64,000 nucleotides of DNA, taken from Faecalibacillus intestinalis. Lineage in GTDB: Bacteria > Bacillota_I > Bacilli_A > Erysipelotrichales > Coprobacillaceae. Below the pieces are notes generated by a model. That model was not told the DNA's origin. It saw nothing but the letters and a program-made list of their open reading frames with translations, and searched no databases. Each line of letters begins with the position of its first letter. Within the stretch, counting starts at the first letter, position 1. Shown piece by piece: positions 53,033 to 64,000 of the stretch. A program made the position numbers and the translations under genes. The stretch is from positions 27,349 through 91,348 of the forward strand of contig NZ_PYLQ01000009.1 in NCBI RefSeq assembly GCF_003024685.1, in the 5' to 3' direction.

Positions 53033-53483
53033 TTTTGAAAAGATAGGACTTATTGTCCTATTTTTTATTTCTCTCATTTATAGTTATGTAAAGCCAACAG
53101 CTATTGTTGAAAATATTCAAACCAAACAAAATATTGTCATTTATGTAGAAGGAGAGTTTGAAAAAAAACTCTCCTTTAAAACAAAACCAACAATTAATGA
53201 TGTTTTAACAAAACTGCAAACAGATAACCATTATCAATTTAATGAAAATTATCAACTTACAAATGAAAGTAAACTTTATTTACCTCATGGTCAAAATCTG
53301 ATTTCATTAAATCATGCTTCACTTGATGATTTAATGAAATTAAAAGGAATAGGAGAAAAAACAGCCATAAAGATTGATGAGTATCGACAAAAAACACCAT
53401 TTCAAACAATTGAAGATTTAATGAATATTCAAGGAATTGGTGAAAAGACATATCTTCGATTAAGAGAGTATTTATGTTTATAA
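53025..53483 (+). CDS. comEA: Competence protein ComEA
   Basis: A 152-residue DNA receptor for transformation: N-terminal membrane helix (about 8-23), SLBB-like middle domain (about 35-80), and helix-hairpin-helix DNA-binding domain ([45 protein letters not shown]). It overlaps ruvB by 8 nt and comEC by 10 nt. comEB, usually between, is absent. Confidence 0.92.
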   Translation: MNSFEKIGLIVLFFISLIYSYVKPTAIVENIQTKQNIVIYVEGEFEKKLSFKTKPTINDVLTKLQTDNHYQFNENYQLTNESKLYLPHGQNLISLNHASLDDLMKLKGIGEKTAIKIDEYRQKTPFQTIEDLMNIQGIGEKTYLRLREYLCL

Positions 53484-55480
53484 AAGGAAAAGGTTTTTAT
53501 CTAGCACTTCCTTTATTGGTGGTTGTTTTAGCTAAAATGTTACATCCTATTTTATATGTATTTCTTATTTTTTATTTTATTTTTCTGTATTTAAAACATT
53601 TTAAAATACTATTGAGTGTAAGTTTACTATTATCATTTCTCTTATTTCTCTTTTTTTATTTACCACAACCTTTAAATCAAAATGAAATTTCAGGAAAGGT
53701 CGTAAGTAAGGATGATCAAAGTATTGTTGTCAAGAGGGGGTATCATAAAGTAAAGGTTTATGGAGAATTTAAAAATATTTCGTTGTTTGATAACATTTCT
53801 TTGATAGGAAAACCTTATAACTTCCATCAAATACAAAATGATTATGCGTTTAATTATCAATATTATTTATATAGTTTAAATATTTTTGATACTTTACAAC
53901 TTGAAAAAATAAAAAGTAATCAACATCAAGATCATCTATATCATTATTTAGAAAAAAGAATCAAGACATCTTCCAAAGTAAAAAGTCTGTTGTCTTTATT
54001 TATTTTAGGAACAAAAGATGAACAAATGAAAGAATATTATCAAAAGTTAACGCAACTCTCGATTGTTCATTTATTTGCTCTTTCGGGTATGCATCTTACA
54101 ATTTTACAGAAATGGTTGATGAATTTTTTAAAATTCTTTTTTTCAAAAAAAGGACAAAAATGTATATCTCTTATATTGATTGGGGTTTACATGTTTAGTA
54201 TTCCTTATAATATTTCTTATTTAAGAGCGTATCTAATGCTTTTTTTACCAATGATTTTTGGTAAATGGTTAAATCAGTTGGATATTTTTTCTTTTTTAAC
54301 AGTTGGTATGTTAATGTATAATCCTTATTTGGTTTATAATTTATCTTTTATTTTTTCTTATTTGATTTATTTTTTTATTTTACTTTTACAAAATCAAAAA
54401 GCAGGGAAATATTATTTATTTTTAGGTTCAATTCCCATTATTATTTCTATTCAACATGTTTTACCGGTGTTTTCTTTTTTAATAGGTATTCTTCTAATGC
54501 CTTATATAGAAATAATTTATAAAAGTATGCTTTATTATTTATTACTTGGAAAATATGTTTTACCTTTTTTATCTTTAGAATATGAATTGTTATTAAAAAT
54601 GATTGCTTTTATTTATGATTTTTCTTTTACATTGCCTTTTAGTCAACCGACTTTATTTTTTATAGGTGTTTATTATTATCTTTATTTAAAAGGAATTTAT
54701 AAATTGAATGTCAATAGAAAAGTAACCCAAGAAGTATGTCTATTATTAAGTGTGTTACTTGCTTTTTATTTTTATCCTTATTACAACATGAAAGGACAAG
54801 TTGTGATGATTGATGTGGGTCAAGGGGATTGTTTTTTTATTCAACAGCCTTATGCCAGAGGAAATGTATTGATTGATACTGGGGGATTACAAAAGAGTGA
54901 TCTTGCGACTTCTCGGTTGATTCCTTATTTACAAAGTCAGGGTGTTTTTTATTTGGATGCCGTTTTTATTTCGCATGAAGACTATGATCATTGTGGAGCG
55001 TTAACGTCTTTGAAAGAACATTTTAAAGTTAAAAAGGTTATCTATGATTTTAAGAAAAAAACCATAGGTGATTTAGTTTTTAAAAATTTAGCTTTAGATA
55101 AATATTATACAAATTCAAATGATCGCTCTTCTATTATTTACGTGACTATCAACCATTTAAATTATTTATTTACAGGTGATATTTCTAAAGAGGTGGAAAG
55201 TGATTTATATCAGACATATCATCATTTAGATGTTGACGTTTTAAAAGTGGCACATCATGGAAGTAGCAGTTCTTCAAGTGATGATTTGTTTAAAATGATT
55301 GATCCTAAAGTAGCACTTATTTCTGTAGGAAAGAATAATCGTTATAGACATCCATCTTATTTAACATTAAATCGTTTGGAAGCATATGGGGTGAAAATTT
55401 ATCGCAGTGATCTTCAGGGAATGGTTAAGATTGTTTATTATGGAGGTAAGAATTATGTCATGACTTCAAGTGGTTTTTAG
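53474..55480 (+). CDS. comEC: DNA uptake channel ComEC
   Basis: A 668-residue ComEC/Rec2. N-terminal OB-like region, central Competence domain with about 10 membrane helices (about 180-410, SIVHLFALSGMHLTIL), and C-terminal beta-lactamase-like domain (IDVGQGDCFFIQ, FISHEDYDHCGAL, KVAHHGSSSS). The metal motif is HEDYDH rather than HSDxDH. With ComEA it suggests competence, though a pilus operon is not in view. Confidence 0.93.
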   Translation: MFIKGKGFYLALPLLVVVLAKMLHPILYVFLIFYFIFLYLKHFKILLSVSLLLSFLLFLFFYLPQPLNQNEISGKVVSKDDQSIVVKRGYHKVKVYGEFKNISLFDNISLIGKPYNFHQIQNDYAFNYQYYLYSLNIFDTLQLEKIKSNQHQDHLYHYLEKRIKTSSKVKSLLSLFILGTKDEQMKEYYQKLTQLSIVHLFALSGMHLTILQKWLMNFLKFFFSKKGQKCISLILIGVYMFSIPYNISYLRAYLMLFLPMIFGKWLNQLDIFSFLTVGMLMYNPYLVYNLSFIFSYLIYFFILLLQNQKAGKYYLFLGSIPIIISIQHVLPVFSFLIGILLMPYIEIIYKSMLYYLLLGKYVLPFLSLEYELLLKMIAFIYDFSFTLPFSQPTLFFIGVYYYLYLKGIYKLNVNRKVTQEVCLLLSVLLAFYFYPYYNMKGQVVMIDVGQGDCFFIQQPYARGNVLIDTGGLQKSDLATSRLIPYLQSQGVFYLDAVFISHEDYDHCGALTSLKEHFKVKKVIYDFKKKTIGDLVFKNLALDKYYTNSNDRSSIIYVTINHLNYLFTGDISKEVESDLYQTYHHLDVDVLKVAHHGSSSSSSDDLFKMIDPKVALISVGKNNRYRHPSYLTLNRLEAYGVKIYRSDLQGMVKIVYYGGKNYVMTSSGF

Positions 55481-55503
55481 TTTATAATATCTATGGTGAT
55501 GAT

Positions 55504-56454
55504 ATGTTATATGTATTATATGGAACAGAAAGATTACTGATGGATCAACGTTTAGATAAGTTAAAAAAAGATCATCATTGTAATCAAGAACAGATGAATT
55601 ATACAGTTTATGATGTTTCTAAAGAGGGAATGAAAGTTGTTTTAGAAGATGTAATGACACCTCCTTTTTTAAGTGATGAAAAAATGGTTGTTATTAAAAA
55701 AGCGGATTTTCTAACAACCAAAAAAATAAAAAAAGATAATCATGATATAGATTATTTTATGCAATGTTTACCTTATTTAGATAAAACAGTGCATCTTGTT
55801 ATTTTTAATGATGAAAAGAATTTTGATGAAAGAAAAAAAGTTGTCAAGATGTTAAGAAAAGAAGCACAGTTTTATGAAATCAATCCTTTAAATTATTATA
55901 AAGTTTCTGATACAGCAAGACAGGCTGTTAAAAAAAGAAATTGTACTATTGATGATGATGCTTTAGAGTTACTTTTAAGTAGAAAAGGAACAAATTTAAT
56001 GGATATTGCCAGTGAAGTAGAAAAGCTTTGTTTATATACACAGCATATTGATATTCATTGTGTTGAAGAACTTGTCAGTCGTCCCTTGGATGAAAATGTT
56101 TTTGATTTAACAACAGCTATTTTAAGTAAAGATAAACAAAAGATGATGTCTATTTATAAAGATTTAATGACAATTAATGAAGAACCAGTTAAATTGATTG
56201 TTTTGGTAGCTAATTCTATGCGGTTGATTTATCAAGTAAAATTATTAGATAGAAAAGGGTATACTGATCAAGAAATTGCTAAAATGTTGGCAGTTAATCC
56301 TTTTCGTTTAAAATATGTAAGAAAAGAAGGTCGATTTTTTCAAATAGATGAACTACTTAGATGTTTAAATGAATTATCTTTATTGGATGTTAAAATTAAG
56401 ACGGGACAAATAGATAAAAAATTAGGCTTAGAATTATTTATGTTAAGAATATAG
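55504..56454 (+). CDS. holA: DNA polymerase III delta subunit
   Basis: A 316-residue clamp-loader subunit. MLYVLYGTERLLMDQRLDKL matches the N-terminal YxLxGxE pattern; VFDLTTAILSKDKQKMMSIYKDL is the conserved middle. It follows comEC as in Bacillus. Confidence 0.93.
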   Translation: MLYVLYGTERLLMDQRLDKLKKDHHCNQEQMNYTVYDVSKEGMKVVLEDVMTPPFLSDEKMVVIKKADFLTTKKIKKDNHDIDYFMQCLPYLDKTVHLVIFNDEKNFDERKKVVKMLRKEAQFYEINPLNYYKVSDTARQAVKKRNCTIDDDALELLLSRKGTNLMDIASEVEKLCLYTQHIDIHCVEELVSRPLDENVFDLTTAILSKDKQKMMSIYKDLMTINEEPVKLIVLVANSMRLIYQVKLLDRKGYTDQEIAKMLAVNPFRLKYVRKEGRFFQIDELLRCLNELSLLDVKIKTGQIDKKLGLELFMLRI

Positions 56455-56462
56455 GAGAAATT

Positions 56463-57674
56463 ATGGAATCATTAAGAGAATTATTTAAGATAGGATTTGG
56501 ACCATCCTCTTCACATACAATGGGTCCGCAAAGAGCAGCTTCTAAAATAAAAGAACAATATCCAAATGCTTCACGTTTTGAAGTTGAATTATATGGGTCG
56601 CTTGCCTTAACTGGGAAAGGTCATTTAACAGATTATATTATTAAACAAACATTGGGCAAGCAAACGATTGTTCGTTTTAAAAGTGATCGTTTACCTTATC
56701 ATCCAAATGGAATGAAATTTTATGTGTACCAAGATGAAGAAATTCTTGATACAATTACTGCTTATTCTATAGGTGGAGGAACTGTTGAATATGAAGGAAG
56801 TAAGTTGCAACAAACAAAACAAATCTATCCTCATAAAAATCTTAAAGAAATTATTCAATATATTGAAGACAATGGTATTTCCTTCTATGATTATGTTTTA
56901 AATTATGAAGATGAACATTTTAAGGCCTACTTATTTGAAGTGTTAGATAGTATGTTTACCTGTGTACAAAATGGCTTACATCATGAAGGAGTGATTCCTG
57001 GAAGGTTACAACTAAAAAGAGTTGCTAAAAGTATGTATCAACAAGCTATCAATACGCGAAGAGAAAGTGATCGAGAAAGATTGCTTGTTTCAAGCTATGC
57101 TTATGCAGTTTCTGAGGAAAATGCTTGTGGTAATAAAATTGTTACTGCACCAACATGTGGAGCAAGTGGAATTTTACCAGCAGTGTTATTTTATTGTTAT
57201 AAACAATTAGAGATTCCTCGTAAAGAATTGATCAAAGCTTTGGCCGTTGCTGGATTATTTGGAAATGTTATTAAACATAATGCAACAATTTCTGGTGCTG
57301 ATGGCGGATGTCAAGCAGAGGTAGGAAGTGCCTGCGCGATGGCAGCGGCAGCGTATGGTTGGATTTTAGAACTTAACAATTCTTTAATCGAATATGCTGC
57401 CGAGATGGGTCTTGAACATAATTTAGGACTAACATGTGATCCGGTTGGTGGCTATGTTCAAATTCCTTGTATTGAAAGAAATGGTTTTGGAGCTTTACGT
57501 GCAATCGATGCAGCAAGTTATGCGAAGCAATTAGGATATTTAAGAAAAAATAAAGTTTCTTTTGATTCAATTGTCAATGTTATGAAAGAAACAGGGAAAG
57601 ATTTAAATAGTGCTTATAAAGAAACTTCTTTAGGTGGACTAGCAAAGGAATTTGGTTTAAAAGATGGAGACTAG
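56463..57674 (+). CDS. sdaA: L-serine ammonia-lyase, iron-sulfur dependent, single chain
   Basis: A 403-residue enzyme that deaminates L-serine to pyruvate. Beta domain (GPSSSHTMGPQRAA, about 13-26) fused to the alpha domain with 4Fe-4S Cys sites (APTCGASGILPAVL, GSACAMAAAAYG, CDPVGGYVQIPCIERN). In Bacillus the two domains are separate (SdaAB/SdaAA). It is an insertion relative to the Bacillus order. The end overlaps hemW by 11 nt. Confidence 0.95.
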   Translation: MESLRELFKIGFGPSSSHTMGPQRAASKIKEQYPNASRFEVELYGSLALTGKGHLTDYIIKQTLGKQTIVRFKSDRLPYHPNGMKFYVYQDEEILDTITAYSIGGGTVEYEGSKLQQTKQIYPHKNLKEIIQYIEDNGISFYDYVLNYEDEHFKAYLFEVLDSMFTCVQNGLHHEGVIPGRLQLKRVAKSMYQQAINTRRESDRERLLVSSYAYAVSEENACGNKIVTAPTCGASGILPAVLFYCYKQLEIPRKELIKALAVAGLFGNVIKHNATISGADGGCQAEVGSACAMAAAAYGWILELNNSLIEYAAEMGLEHNLGLTCDPVGGYVQIPCIERNGFGALRAIDAASYAKQLGYLRKNKVSFDSIVNVMKETGKDLNSAYKETSLGGLAKEFGLKDGD

Positions 57675-58755
57675 AAGTTTATATGTACACATTCCTTTTT
57701 GTGAATCTATTTGTAGTTATTGTGATTTTTGCAAGGTCTATTATGATCAAAAACAAAGTGATCTCTATTTACAAAGATTAAATGAAGAATTATCACAAAT
57801 AGAGCAACATCATTTAAAAACGATTTATATTGGAGGGGGAACCCCTAGTGCTTTAAATGATGAACAATTAGAAAAATTAATGTCAATGTTAAAAACCTAT
57901 AGTTTAGAAGTGGAAGAATATTGTATGGAAGTTAATCCAGAGTCAATGGATTATTATAAGTTAAAGATTTTAAAAAAAAGTGGCATTAATCGTTTAAGTA
58001 TTGGTGTACAAACATTTCAAGATCATTTATTAAAAGAAATAGATCGTCATCATAATACAACACAAGTAAAAAATATTATTAAATACGCTAAAGAAATAGG
58101 TTTTGATAATATCTCAATTGATTTGATGTATGGTTTACCAAAACAAACAAAAGAAGATATTCAAAAGGATATAGAAGTTTTACAAACTTTAAATTTACAA
58201 CATGTTTCTTATTATTCTTTGATTTTAGAAGAAGGAACGATTTTAAAATATAAAAATTATCAACCTTTAGATGAAGAAAGCGAATATCAATTAACATTAT
58301 TCATTGATCAAGAATTAGAAAAAATAGGTTTTGAAAAATATGAAATTTCTAATTATGCTAAACAAGGTTATCAATCAAAGCATAATTTAACTTATTGGTA
58401 TTATGATAATTATTATGGAATAGGATTAGGTGCATGTAGTAAAATTGATGGACAAATTATAGAACATAGTCGATCACTTACTAAATATTTAAATGGTGAT
58501 TTTAAAACAACAACAATTGATGAAACAAAAGAAGAAACGATGTTTAATCAAATAATGATGTCACTTCGTTTAAAAGAAGGTTTAGATTTAAAAAAATTTA
58601 AAGAAAGATATCAAGAAGATGCTTGTGTTCTATATAAAGAAGCGGTTACTAGAAATATAGAAAAGGGTAGATTGATGATTGAAAATGATTATTTAAAAGC
58701 AACGCAAGAAGGGCAATATGTTTTAAATGATATATTAATTGATTTTATGAAATAG
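57664..58755 (+). CDS. hemW: Radical SAM protein HemW
   Basis: A 363-residue radical SAM protein. VHIPFCESICSYCDFCK carries the CxxxCxxC cluster site with the HemW-type DFC following; YIGGGTPSAL and RLSIGVQTFQ are conserved. HemW is a heme chaperone, not a coproporphyrinogen oxidase. It precedes hrcA as in Bacillus. Heme biosynthesis genes are absent from their usual place between ysxC and spoVID. Confidence 0.95.
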   Translation: METRSLYVHIPFCESICSYCDFCKVYYDQKQSDLYLQRLNEELSQIEQHHLKTIYIGGGTPSALNDEQLEKLMSMLKTYSLEVEEYCMEVNPESMDYYKLKILKKSGINRLSIGVQTFQDHLLKEIDRHHNTTQVKNIIKYAKEIGFDNISIDLMYGLPKQTKEDIQKDIEVLQTLNLQHVSYYSLILEEGTILKYKNYQPLDEESEYQLTLFIDQELEKIGFEKYEISNYAKQGYQSKHNLTYWYYDNYYGIGLGACSKIDGQIIEHSRSLTKYLNGDFKTTTIDETKEETMFNQIMMSLRLKEGLDLKKFKERYQEDACVLYKEAVTRNIEKGRLMIENDYLKATQEGQYVLNDILIDFMK

Positions 58756-58778
58756 CAGGAATGCTATTTTTTTATTTT
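58751..58778 (+). terminator. Terminator of hemW
   Basis: ATAGCA-GGAA-TGCTAT hairpin at the stop codon, T run. Confidence 0.8.
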
Positions 58779-58779
58779 T

Positions 58780-58806
58780 TTAGCACCAAGTTGTTGACAG
58801 TGCTAA
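58780..58806. promoter_or_regulatory. CIRCE element 1
   Basis: TTAGCACCA-N9-CAGTGCTAA, exact spacing of the HrcA operator TTAGCACTC-N9-GAGTGCTAA. It overlaps the -35. Confidence 0.85.
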
Positions 58807-58821
58807 AATAAAATGTATAAT
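58794..58821 (+). promoter_or_regulatory. Promoter of hrcA-grpE-dnaK-dnaJ
   Basis: TTGACA (58794-58799), 16 bp, TATAAT (58816-58821), between two CIRCE elements. Confidence 0.85.
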
Positions 58822-58825
58822 GTAT

Positions 58826-58852
58826 TTAGCACAAGAGAAATAGGAGTGCTAA
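58826..58852. promoter_or_regulatory. CIRCE element 2
   Basis: TTAGCACAA-N9-GAGTGCTAA; right arm matches the consensus fully. It lies over the transcription start, before the hrcA ribosome site. Confidence 0.9.
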
Positions 58853-58866
58853 AGGTGGTGAACTTG

Positions 58867-59895
58867 ATGTTAACAGCAAGACAAATGCTGATATTCAAAT
58901 GTATAGTTGAAGAATTTATCGAAAATGCTGAACCGGTTGGATCCAAGGCATTGATGGTAAAATATCAACTACCGTATTCAAGTGCAACGATTCGTAATGA
59001 AATGAACTTTCTAGAAAATTATGGTTATCTAGAAAAAACACATATTTCTTCAGGAAGAGTACCTTCTAAAGAAGGATATCGTTTCTATGTTCATAACTTA
59101 GGAAAAGTTGATTTGGATGAAGGAACAAAAAATCAAGTTGCTACAATTATTAATAAGCATCGTCGAAATTTAAATGAGATGGTGCATGAAAGTTGTAACA
59201 TGTTGAGTGAATTAACTCATCTTACAAGTGTTGCATTAGGAAATGCTTTAGATGATATGTTGCAACGCATCTCTGTTGTTCCTTTGGATGATGGACGTGT
59301 AACAGCAATTATCATTACAAGTCAAGGTCATGTTGAAAATAAAGTTTTCCAATTTTCAAGTGATGTAGAAATGGAAGATTTATTAAGTTGTGTTAATGTG
59401 ATGAATGAATTATTGATAGGAACACCTATCAGTGAAGTGGCATTTCGTTTAGAACGAGATGTTCGACCAATTCTTACAACGCAAGTGAAGCAACATGAAG
59501 AATTATTTAATGCGTTTTTGGAAGCATTCGTTAAATTTGCTTCAAATAGTGTTTATTTTTCTGGAAAAGAAAATATTCTCTATCAACCAGAATTTAATGA
59601 TGTGGATAAATTAAGAAGACTTGTAAGTGCTTTTGAAAATTCAAAAGTGTGGAAAACTCTACCGTTATCGAGTGAGGATGGTATTCAAATCAATATTGGA
59701 AATGAAACACCTCTAGGAAAAATGAATGATGTTTCAGTAATCTCTGCTTCATTTAAAACAGGGGAAACATCAAAAGGTTCTATTTCGGTAATTGGTCCAA
59801 CAAGAATGCCTTATGAAAAAGTAGTGGCATTAGTAGAGTATATATCTGAAAATATTGAAAAGGCTTGTTTAGAAGATAAACAAGATGAGAAATAG
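58867..59895 (+). CDS. hrcA: Heat-inducible transcription repressor HrcA
   Basis: A 342-residue repressor of class I heat-shock genes. MLTARQMLIFKCIVEEFIENAEPVGSKAL and SSATIRNEMNFLENYGYLEKTHISSGRVPS form the winged helix. The ATG at 58867 fits the family start MLTxRQ and has AGGTGG upstream. It binds the two CIRCE sites above, so controls itself. Confidence 0.97.
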   Translation: MLTARQMLIFKCIVEEFIENAEPVGSKALMVKYQLPYSSATIRNEMNFLENYGYLEKTHISSGRVPSKEGYRFYVHNLGKVDLDEGTKNQVATIINKHRRNLNEMVHESCNMLSELTHLTSVALGNALDDMLQRISVVPLDDGRVTAIIITSQGHVENKVFQFSSDVEMEDLLSCVNVMNELLIGTPISEVAFRLERDVRPILTTQVKQHEELFNAFLEAFVKFASNSVYFSGKENILYQPEFNDVDKLRRLVSAFENSKVWKTLPLSSEDGIQINIGNETPLGKMNDVSVISASFKTGETSKGSISVIGPTRMPYEKVVALVEYISENIEKACLEDKQDEK

Positions 59896-59906
59896 AGGTG
59901 AACAAA

Positions 59907-60455
59907 TTGGCTGAGGAAACTAAAGTTGAAAAAGAAGTAACTGAAGAAGTTGAAGAAAACAAAGAAGCTGAGGCTGAAGTTGTTGAAGAGGAAAAAGTTG
60001 ATCAAGAAGATCAAATTAAAATTCTTCAAGGTGAAGTTGATAAATGGAAAAATGATTATTATAAAGTGTTTGCGGATATGGAAAACATTAAAAGACGTAT
60101 GCAAAATGAACATGCAAATAACTTAAAGTTCATGATGCAAGGTTTTATTGAACAAATGTTACCAATCGTTGATAACTTTGAAAGATCATTAGCAATTGAA
60201 AATCCAAGTGAAGAAGTGGCAAACTTCTTAAAAGGATATGAAATGATTTATAAACAAATCATGACATTATTAGAAAACCAAGGAGTTAAAGTGATTGAAG
60301 CTGAAGGTAAAGAATTTGATCCTAACTTCCATCAAGCAGTAATGACTGTAAGTGATGAAAACTTTAAACCTGGTATGGTTGTTGAAGAGTTACAAAAAGG
60401 TTATATGTTAAAAGATCGCGTTATTCGTGCATCTTTAGTAAAAGTAAGTGAATAA
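59907..60455 (+). CDS. grpE: Nucleotide exchange factor GrpE
   Basis: A 182-residue exchange factor of DnaK. Acidic N-terminus, long helix (about 35-85), and the beta domain with VIEAEGKEFDPNFHQAVMTV. The likely start is TTG 59907, 6 nt after GAGGTG; a GTG at 59898 lies inside that site. Second gene of the heat-shock operon. Confidence 0.95.
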   Translation: MAEETKVEKEVTEEVEENKEAEAEVVEEEKVDQEDQIKILQGEVDKWKNDYYKVFADMENIKRRMQNEHANNLKFMMQGFIEQMLPIVDNFERSLAIENPSEEVANFLKGYEMIYKQIMTLLENQGVKVIEAEGKEFDPNFHQAVMTVSDENFKPGMVVEELQKGYMLKDRVIRASLVKVSE

Positions 60456-62291
<1,836 letters not shown>

Positions 62292-62297
62292 TCACTT

Positions 62298-62327
62298 AAA
62301 AAACCAAGGTTCTTCCTTGGTTTTTTA
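62298..62327 (+). terminator. Terminator between dnaK and dnaJ
   Basis: 12-bp stem AAAAAACCAAGG / CCTTGGTTTTTT, 5-nt loop. Probably partial, setting dnaJ below dnaK. Confidence 0.85.
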
Positions 62328-62352
62328 AAAGTATTATAGAAAGGATGATTTT

Positions 62353-63474
62353 ATGGCAAGTAAAAGAGATTTTTATGAAGTCTTAGGGATTTCAAAAACA
62401 GCAAACGCTGATGAAATAAAACGTGCATACCGTAAAAAAGCAAAACAATATCATCCCGATATCTGTAAAGAACCTGATGCAGAAGAAAAATTTAAAGAAG
62501 TTCAAGAAGCTTATGAAGTTTTATCTGATGATAATAAAAGAGCGGCTTATGATCGTTATGGACATGCAGCCTTTGAACAAGGTGCAGGTGGTGCTGGAGC
62601 CGGTGGCTTTGGTGGATTTGGTTTTGAAGATGTCGATTTAGGAGATATTTTTGGATCATTCTTTGGTGGCGGGGGAAGTCGTCGTCAAAGACAAAATGGA
62701 CCACGTCGTGGTGATGATCACTTAATGCGTCTAGAAATTGATTTCATGGATGCAATCAATGGTGTTAAAAAAGATATTAAAGTAACTTATGATGCAGAAT
62801 GTCCACATTGTCATGGTAGTGGTGCAAAAACACCAAACGATGTACAAACATGTTCGCATTGTAATGGTACAGGAACTGTTTCTAAACAACAACAATCTCC
62901 ATTTGGTACATTTGTAACACAAACAACATGTCCACATTGTAATGGTACTGGTAAAGAAATTAAAGTTAAATGTCCTGACTGTCATGGTAAAGGATATATT
63001 ACTAAAACAGTTACTGTTCAATTAGATATTCCAGCTGGTATTAATGATGGCCAACAATTACGTGTTGCTGGTAAAGGTGGAAGAGGATCTAATGGTGGAT
63101 CTAATGGTGACTTATTTGTAGAAATCCGTGTAAGAAACAATACACACTTTATTCGTGAAGGACGTAATATTTATGTTACAATTCCTATTAGTTCAGTTGA
63201 TGCAACTTTAGGATGTGAGGTAGATGTACCAACAGTACAAGGTGACGTGAAAGTTAAAATTCCTGCAGGAACACAATCTGGAACAACTTTAAGATTAAAA
63301 GGTAAAGGGGTCAAAGATTTAAGAGGAAACGGATACGGAGATCAAATGGTTAAGGTTGAAGTTAAAATTCCTACAAAACTTTCTAGTAAAGAAAAATCAT
63401 TGTATGAACAATTACAAAAATTAAGTAAAAAAGAATCTATCTTTGAATCATTTAAGAAAGGATTTAAAAGATAG
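62353..63474 (+). CDS. dnaJ: Chaperone DnaJ (Hsp40)
   Basis: A 373-residue co-chaperone. J domain with HPD (about 34-36), Gly-rich region (about 76-105), four zinc repeats ([32 protein letters not shown]) and the C-terminal substrate domains. The last gene of the heat-shock operon. Confidence 0.99.
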   Translation: MASKRDFYEVLGISKTANADEIKRAYRKKAKQYHPDICKEPDAEEKFKEVQEAYEVLSDDNKRAAYDRYGHAAFEQGAGGAGAGGFGGFGFEDVDLGDIFGSFFGGGGSRRQRQNGPRRGDDHLMRLEIDFMDAINGVKKDIKVTYDAECPHCHGSGAKTPNDVQTCSHCNGTGTVSKQQQSPFGTFVTQTTCPHCNGTGKEIKVKCPDCHGKGYITKTVTVQLDIPAGINDGQQLRVAGKGGRGSNGGSNGDLFVEIRVRNNTHFIREGRNIYVTIPISSVDATLGCEVDVPTVQGDVKVKIPAGTQSGTTLRLKGKGVKDLRGNGYGDQMVKVEVKIPTKLSSKEKSLYEQLQKLSKKESIFESFKKGFKR

Positions 63475-63731
63475 AATAGCGAGTAAATATAGTGGGGTGA
63501 GTTCAGTTTCATCTCACTTTTTTGGCTTTTATAGTTGTATTGATAACTGGATTTTTGGGATGAATACAGTTTTTAAGCGTTTATTAATGGATAAAAAATT
63601 TTTTGTAATTGTAGTAGTTTGTTATGTTTTTTATTAATTGTTAAAAAAATCACAAAAAGCGGGATAATATGTTAAATATTATTGAATATATATTTATATC
63701 GTGATATGATTCTTATAGAAGTGAATGTGAT

Positions 63732-63788
63732 GTTAGGTTTTTATAAAAAAATACGGTCATTTTATTTAAACCTAACCACTTTTTTTAG
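63732..63788 (+). terminator. Terminator-like hairpin
   Basis: GTTAGGTTT (63732-63740) / AAACCTAAC (63768-63776), long A/T-rich loop that can extend the stem, followed by CACTTTTTT. It may be an attenuator for a downstream gene. Confidence 0.5.
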
Positions 63789-63795
63789 CGAGAAA

Positions 63796-63809
63796 TGTAA
63801 GCGCTTAAA
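63796..63809. promoter_or_regulatory. CcpA cre-like site
   Basis: TGTAAGCGCTTAAA differs by one base from the palindromic cre TGTAAGCGCTTACA. Confidence 0.5.
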
Positions 63810-64000
63810 CGGATGTTCGCAGTTTAAAAAGAAAATTAGGAAAGGGGTTAAATTAGTACTTAAATAATACGTAAAATACTGGTGAATGATTAATGTTGAT
63901 GTTAAGGGGTATTATTTATAGTTTTATGACTCGCTTAAATAGGCATTCACAAATATAGCAGAATTACTATTCTATTATAATAATTTACTAATATTCTATT

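Larger units (their letters stand above)
63475..64000. other. Intergenic region at the right edge
   Basis: No convincing gene; short frames here lack ribosome sites. It contains a weak terminator after dnaJ (GTGAG..CTCAC then T, about 63494-63523), a 9-bp-stem hairpin with T run (63732-63788), and a cre-like site (63796-63809). It is probably the leader region of a gene beyond the window. Confidence 0.5.

Noticed and set aside
63443..63867. Two frames of about 60 codons after dnaJ
   Set aside because: One starts inside dnaJ in another frame; the other spans the hairpin and cre-like site; neither has a Shine-Dalgarno that fits.

Overview
The window is AT-rich DNA from a Gram-positive Firmicute. 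Gene content and codon style suggest the Erysipelotrichia (Coprobacillus/Catenibacterium/Thomasclavelia-like gut bacteria); this taxonomic call is an inference. There is no rRNA operon to fix it. Several sporulation-type genes are present (cotJA-cotJB-cotJC, a GerMN-domain protein, spoVID/ysxE-like genes, a SPOR-domain spoIIB-like gene, spoIVFA/spoIVFB-like genes), so the lineage is probably spore-forming or recently descended from spore formers.

Layout. 77-5633: PPi-type phosphofructokinase, a lipoprotein, a flavodoxin-fold protein, glnK-amtB, a YitT membrane protein and a small basic protein. 5700-6331: seven tRNA genes on the minus strand. 6479-13938: an HD hydrolase, the cotJ operon, tRNA-Trp, a LysR regulator with an NmrA-like dehydrogenase, VanZ, and a GntR-ABC-permease operon with a palindromic operator. 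14029-20594: an accessory-looking stretch with an AAA ATPase, an Abi/HEPN-type gene, a cation exchanger behind a Mn2+ (yybP-ykoY) riboswitch, a small kinase/Dabb/HD operon, and a decayed copy of the HD gene end. 20665-23417: copper export (CopA with an extra C-terminal copper domain, CsoR). 23449-30376: a complete type II-A CRISPR-Cas locus (cas9, tracrRNA, cas1, cas2, csn2, leader, 17-repeat array). Two duplicated tRNA-Arg genes follow.

30842-63474 is largely the conserved chromosomal backbone in the Bacillus subtilis gene order: tig, lon, ysxC, spoVID-like, ysxE-like, T-box-valS, spoIIB-like, radC, mreC-mreD-minC-minD-spoIVFA-spoIVFB, rplU-prp-rpmA, obg, ruvA-ruvB, comEA-comEC-holA, sdaA, hemW, hrcA-grpE-dnaK-dnaJ. 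The order is kept, but clpX, the hem biosynthesis genes, folC, mreB and spo0B are missing from their usual places. Regulation is readable in many places: sigma-A promoters, a T-box, an L21 leader, two CIRCE elements around the hrcA promoter, and a CsoR-type operator.

The most interesting items are: a degenerate CRISPR repeat upstream of cas9 that keeps the tracrRNA-pairing lower stem (candidate cas9-autoregulatory RNA); a tracrRNA with a sigma-A promoter inside the cas9 3' end; an inverted repeat linking leader and first repeat; an orphan double-glycine-leader peptide gene; a CopA-CopZ fusion with a possible internal start; and a dispersed hairpin repeat carrying DnaA-box-like motifs that brackets the cotJ/tRNA-Trp segment.
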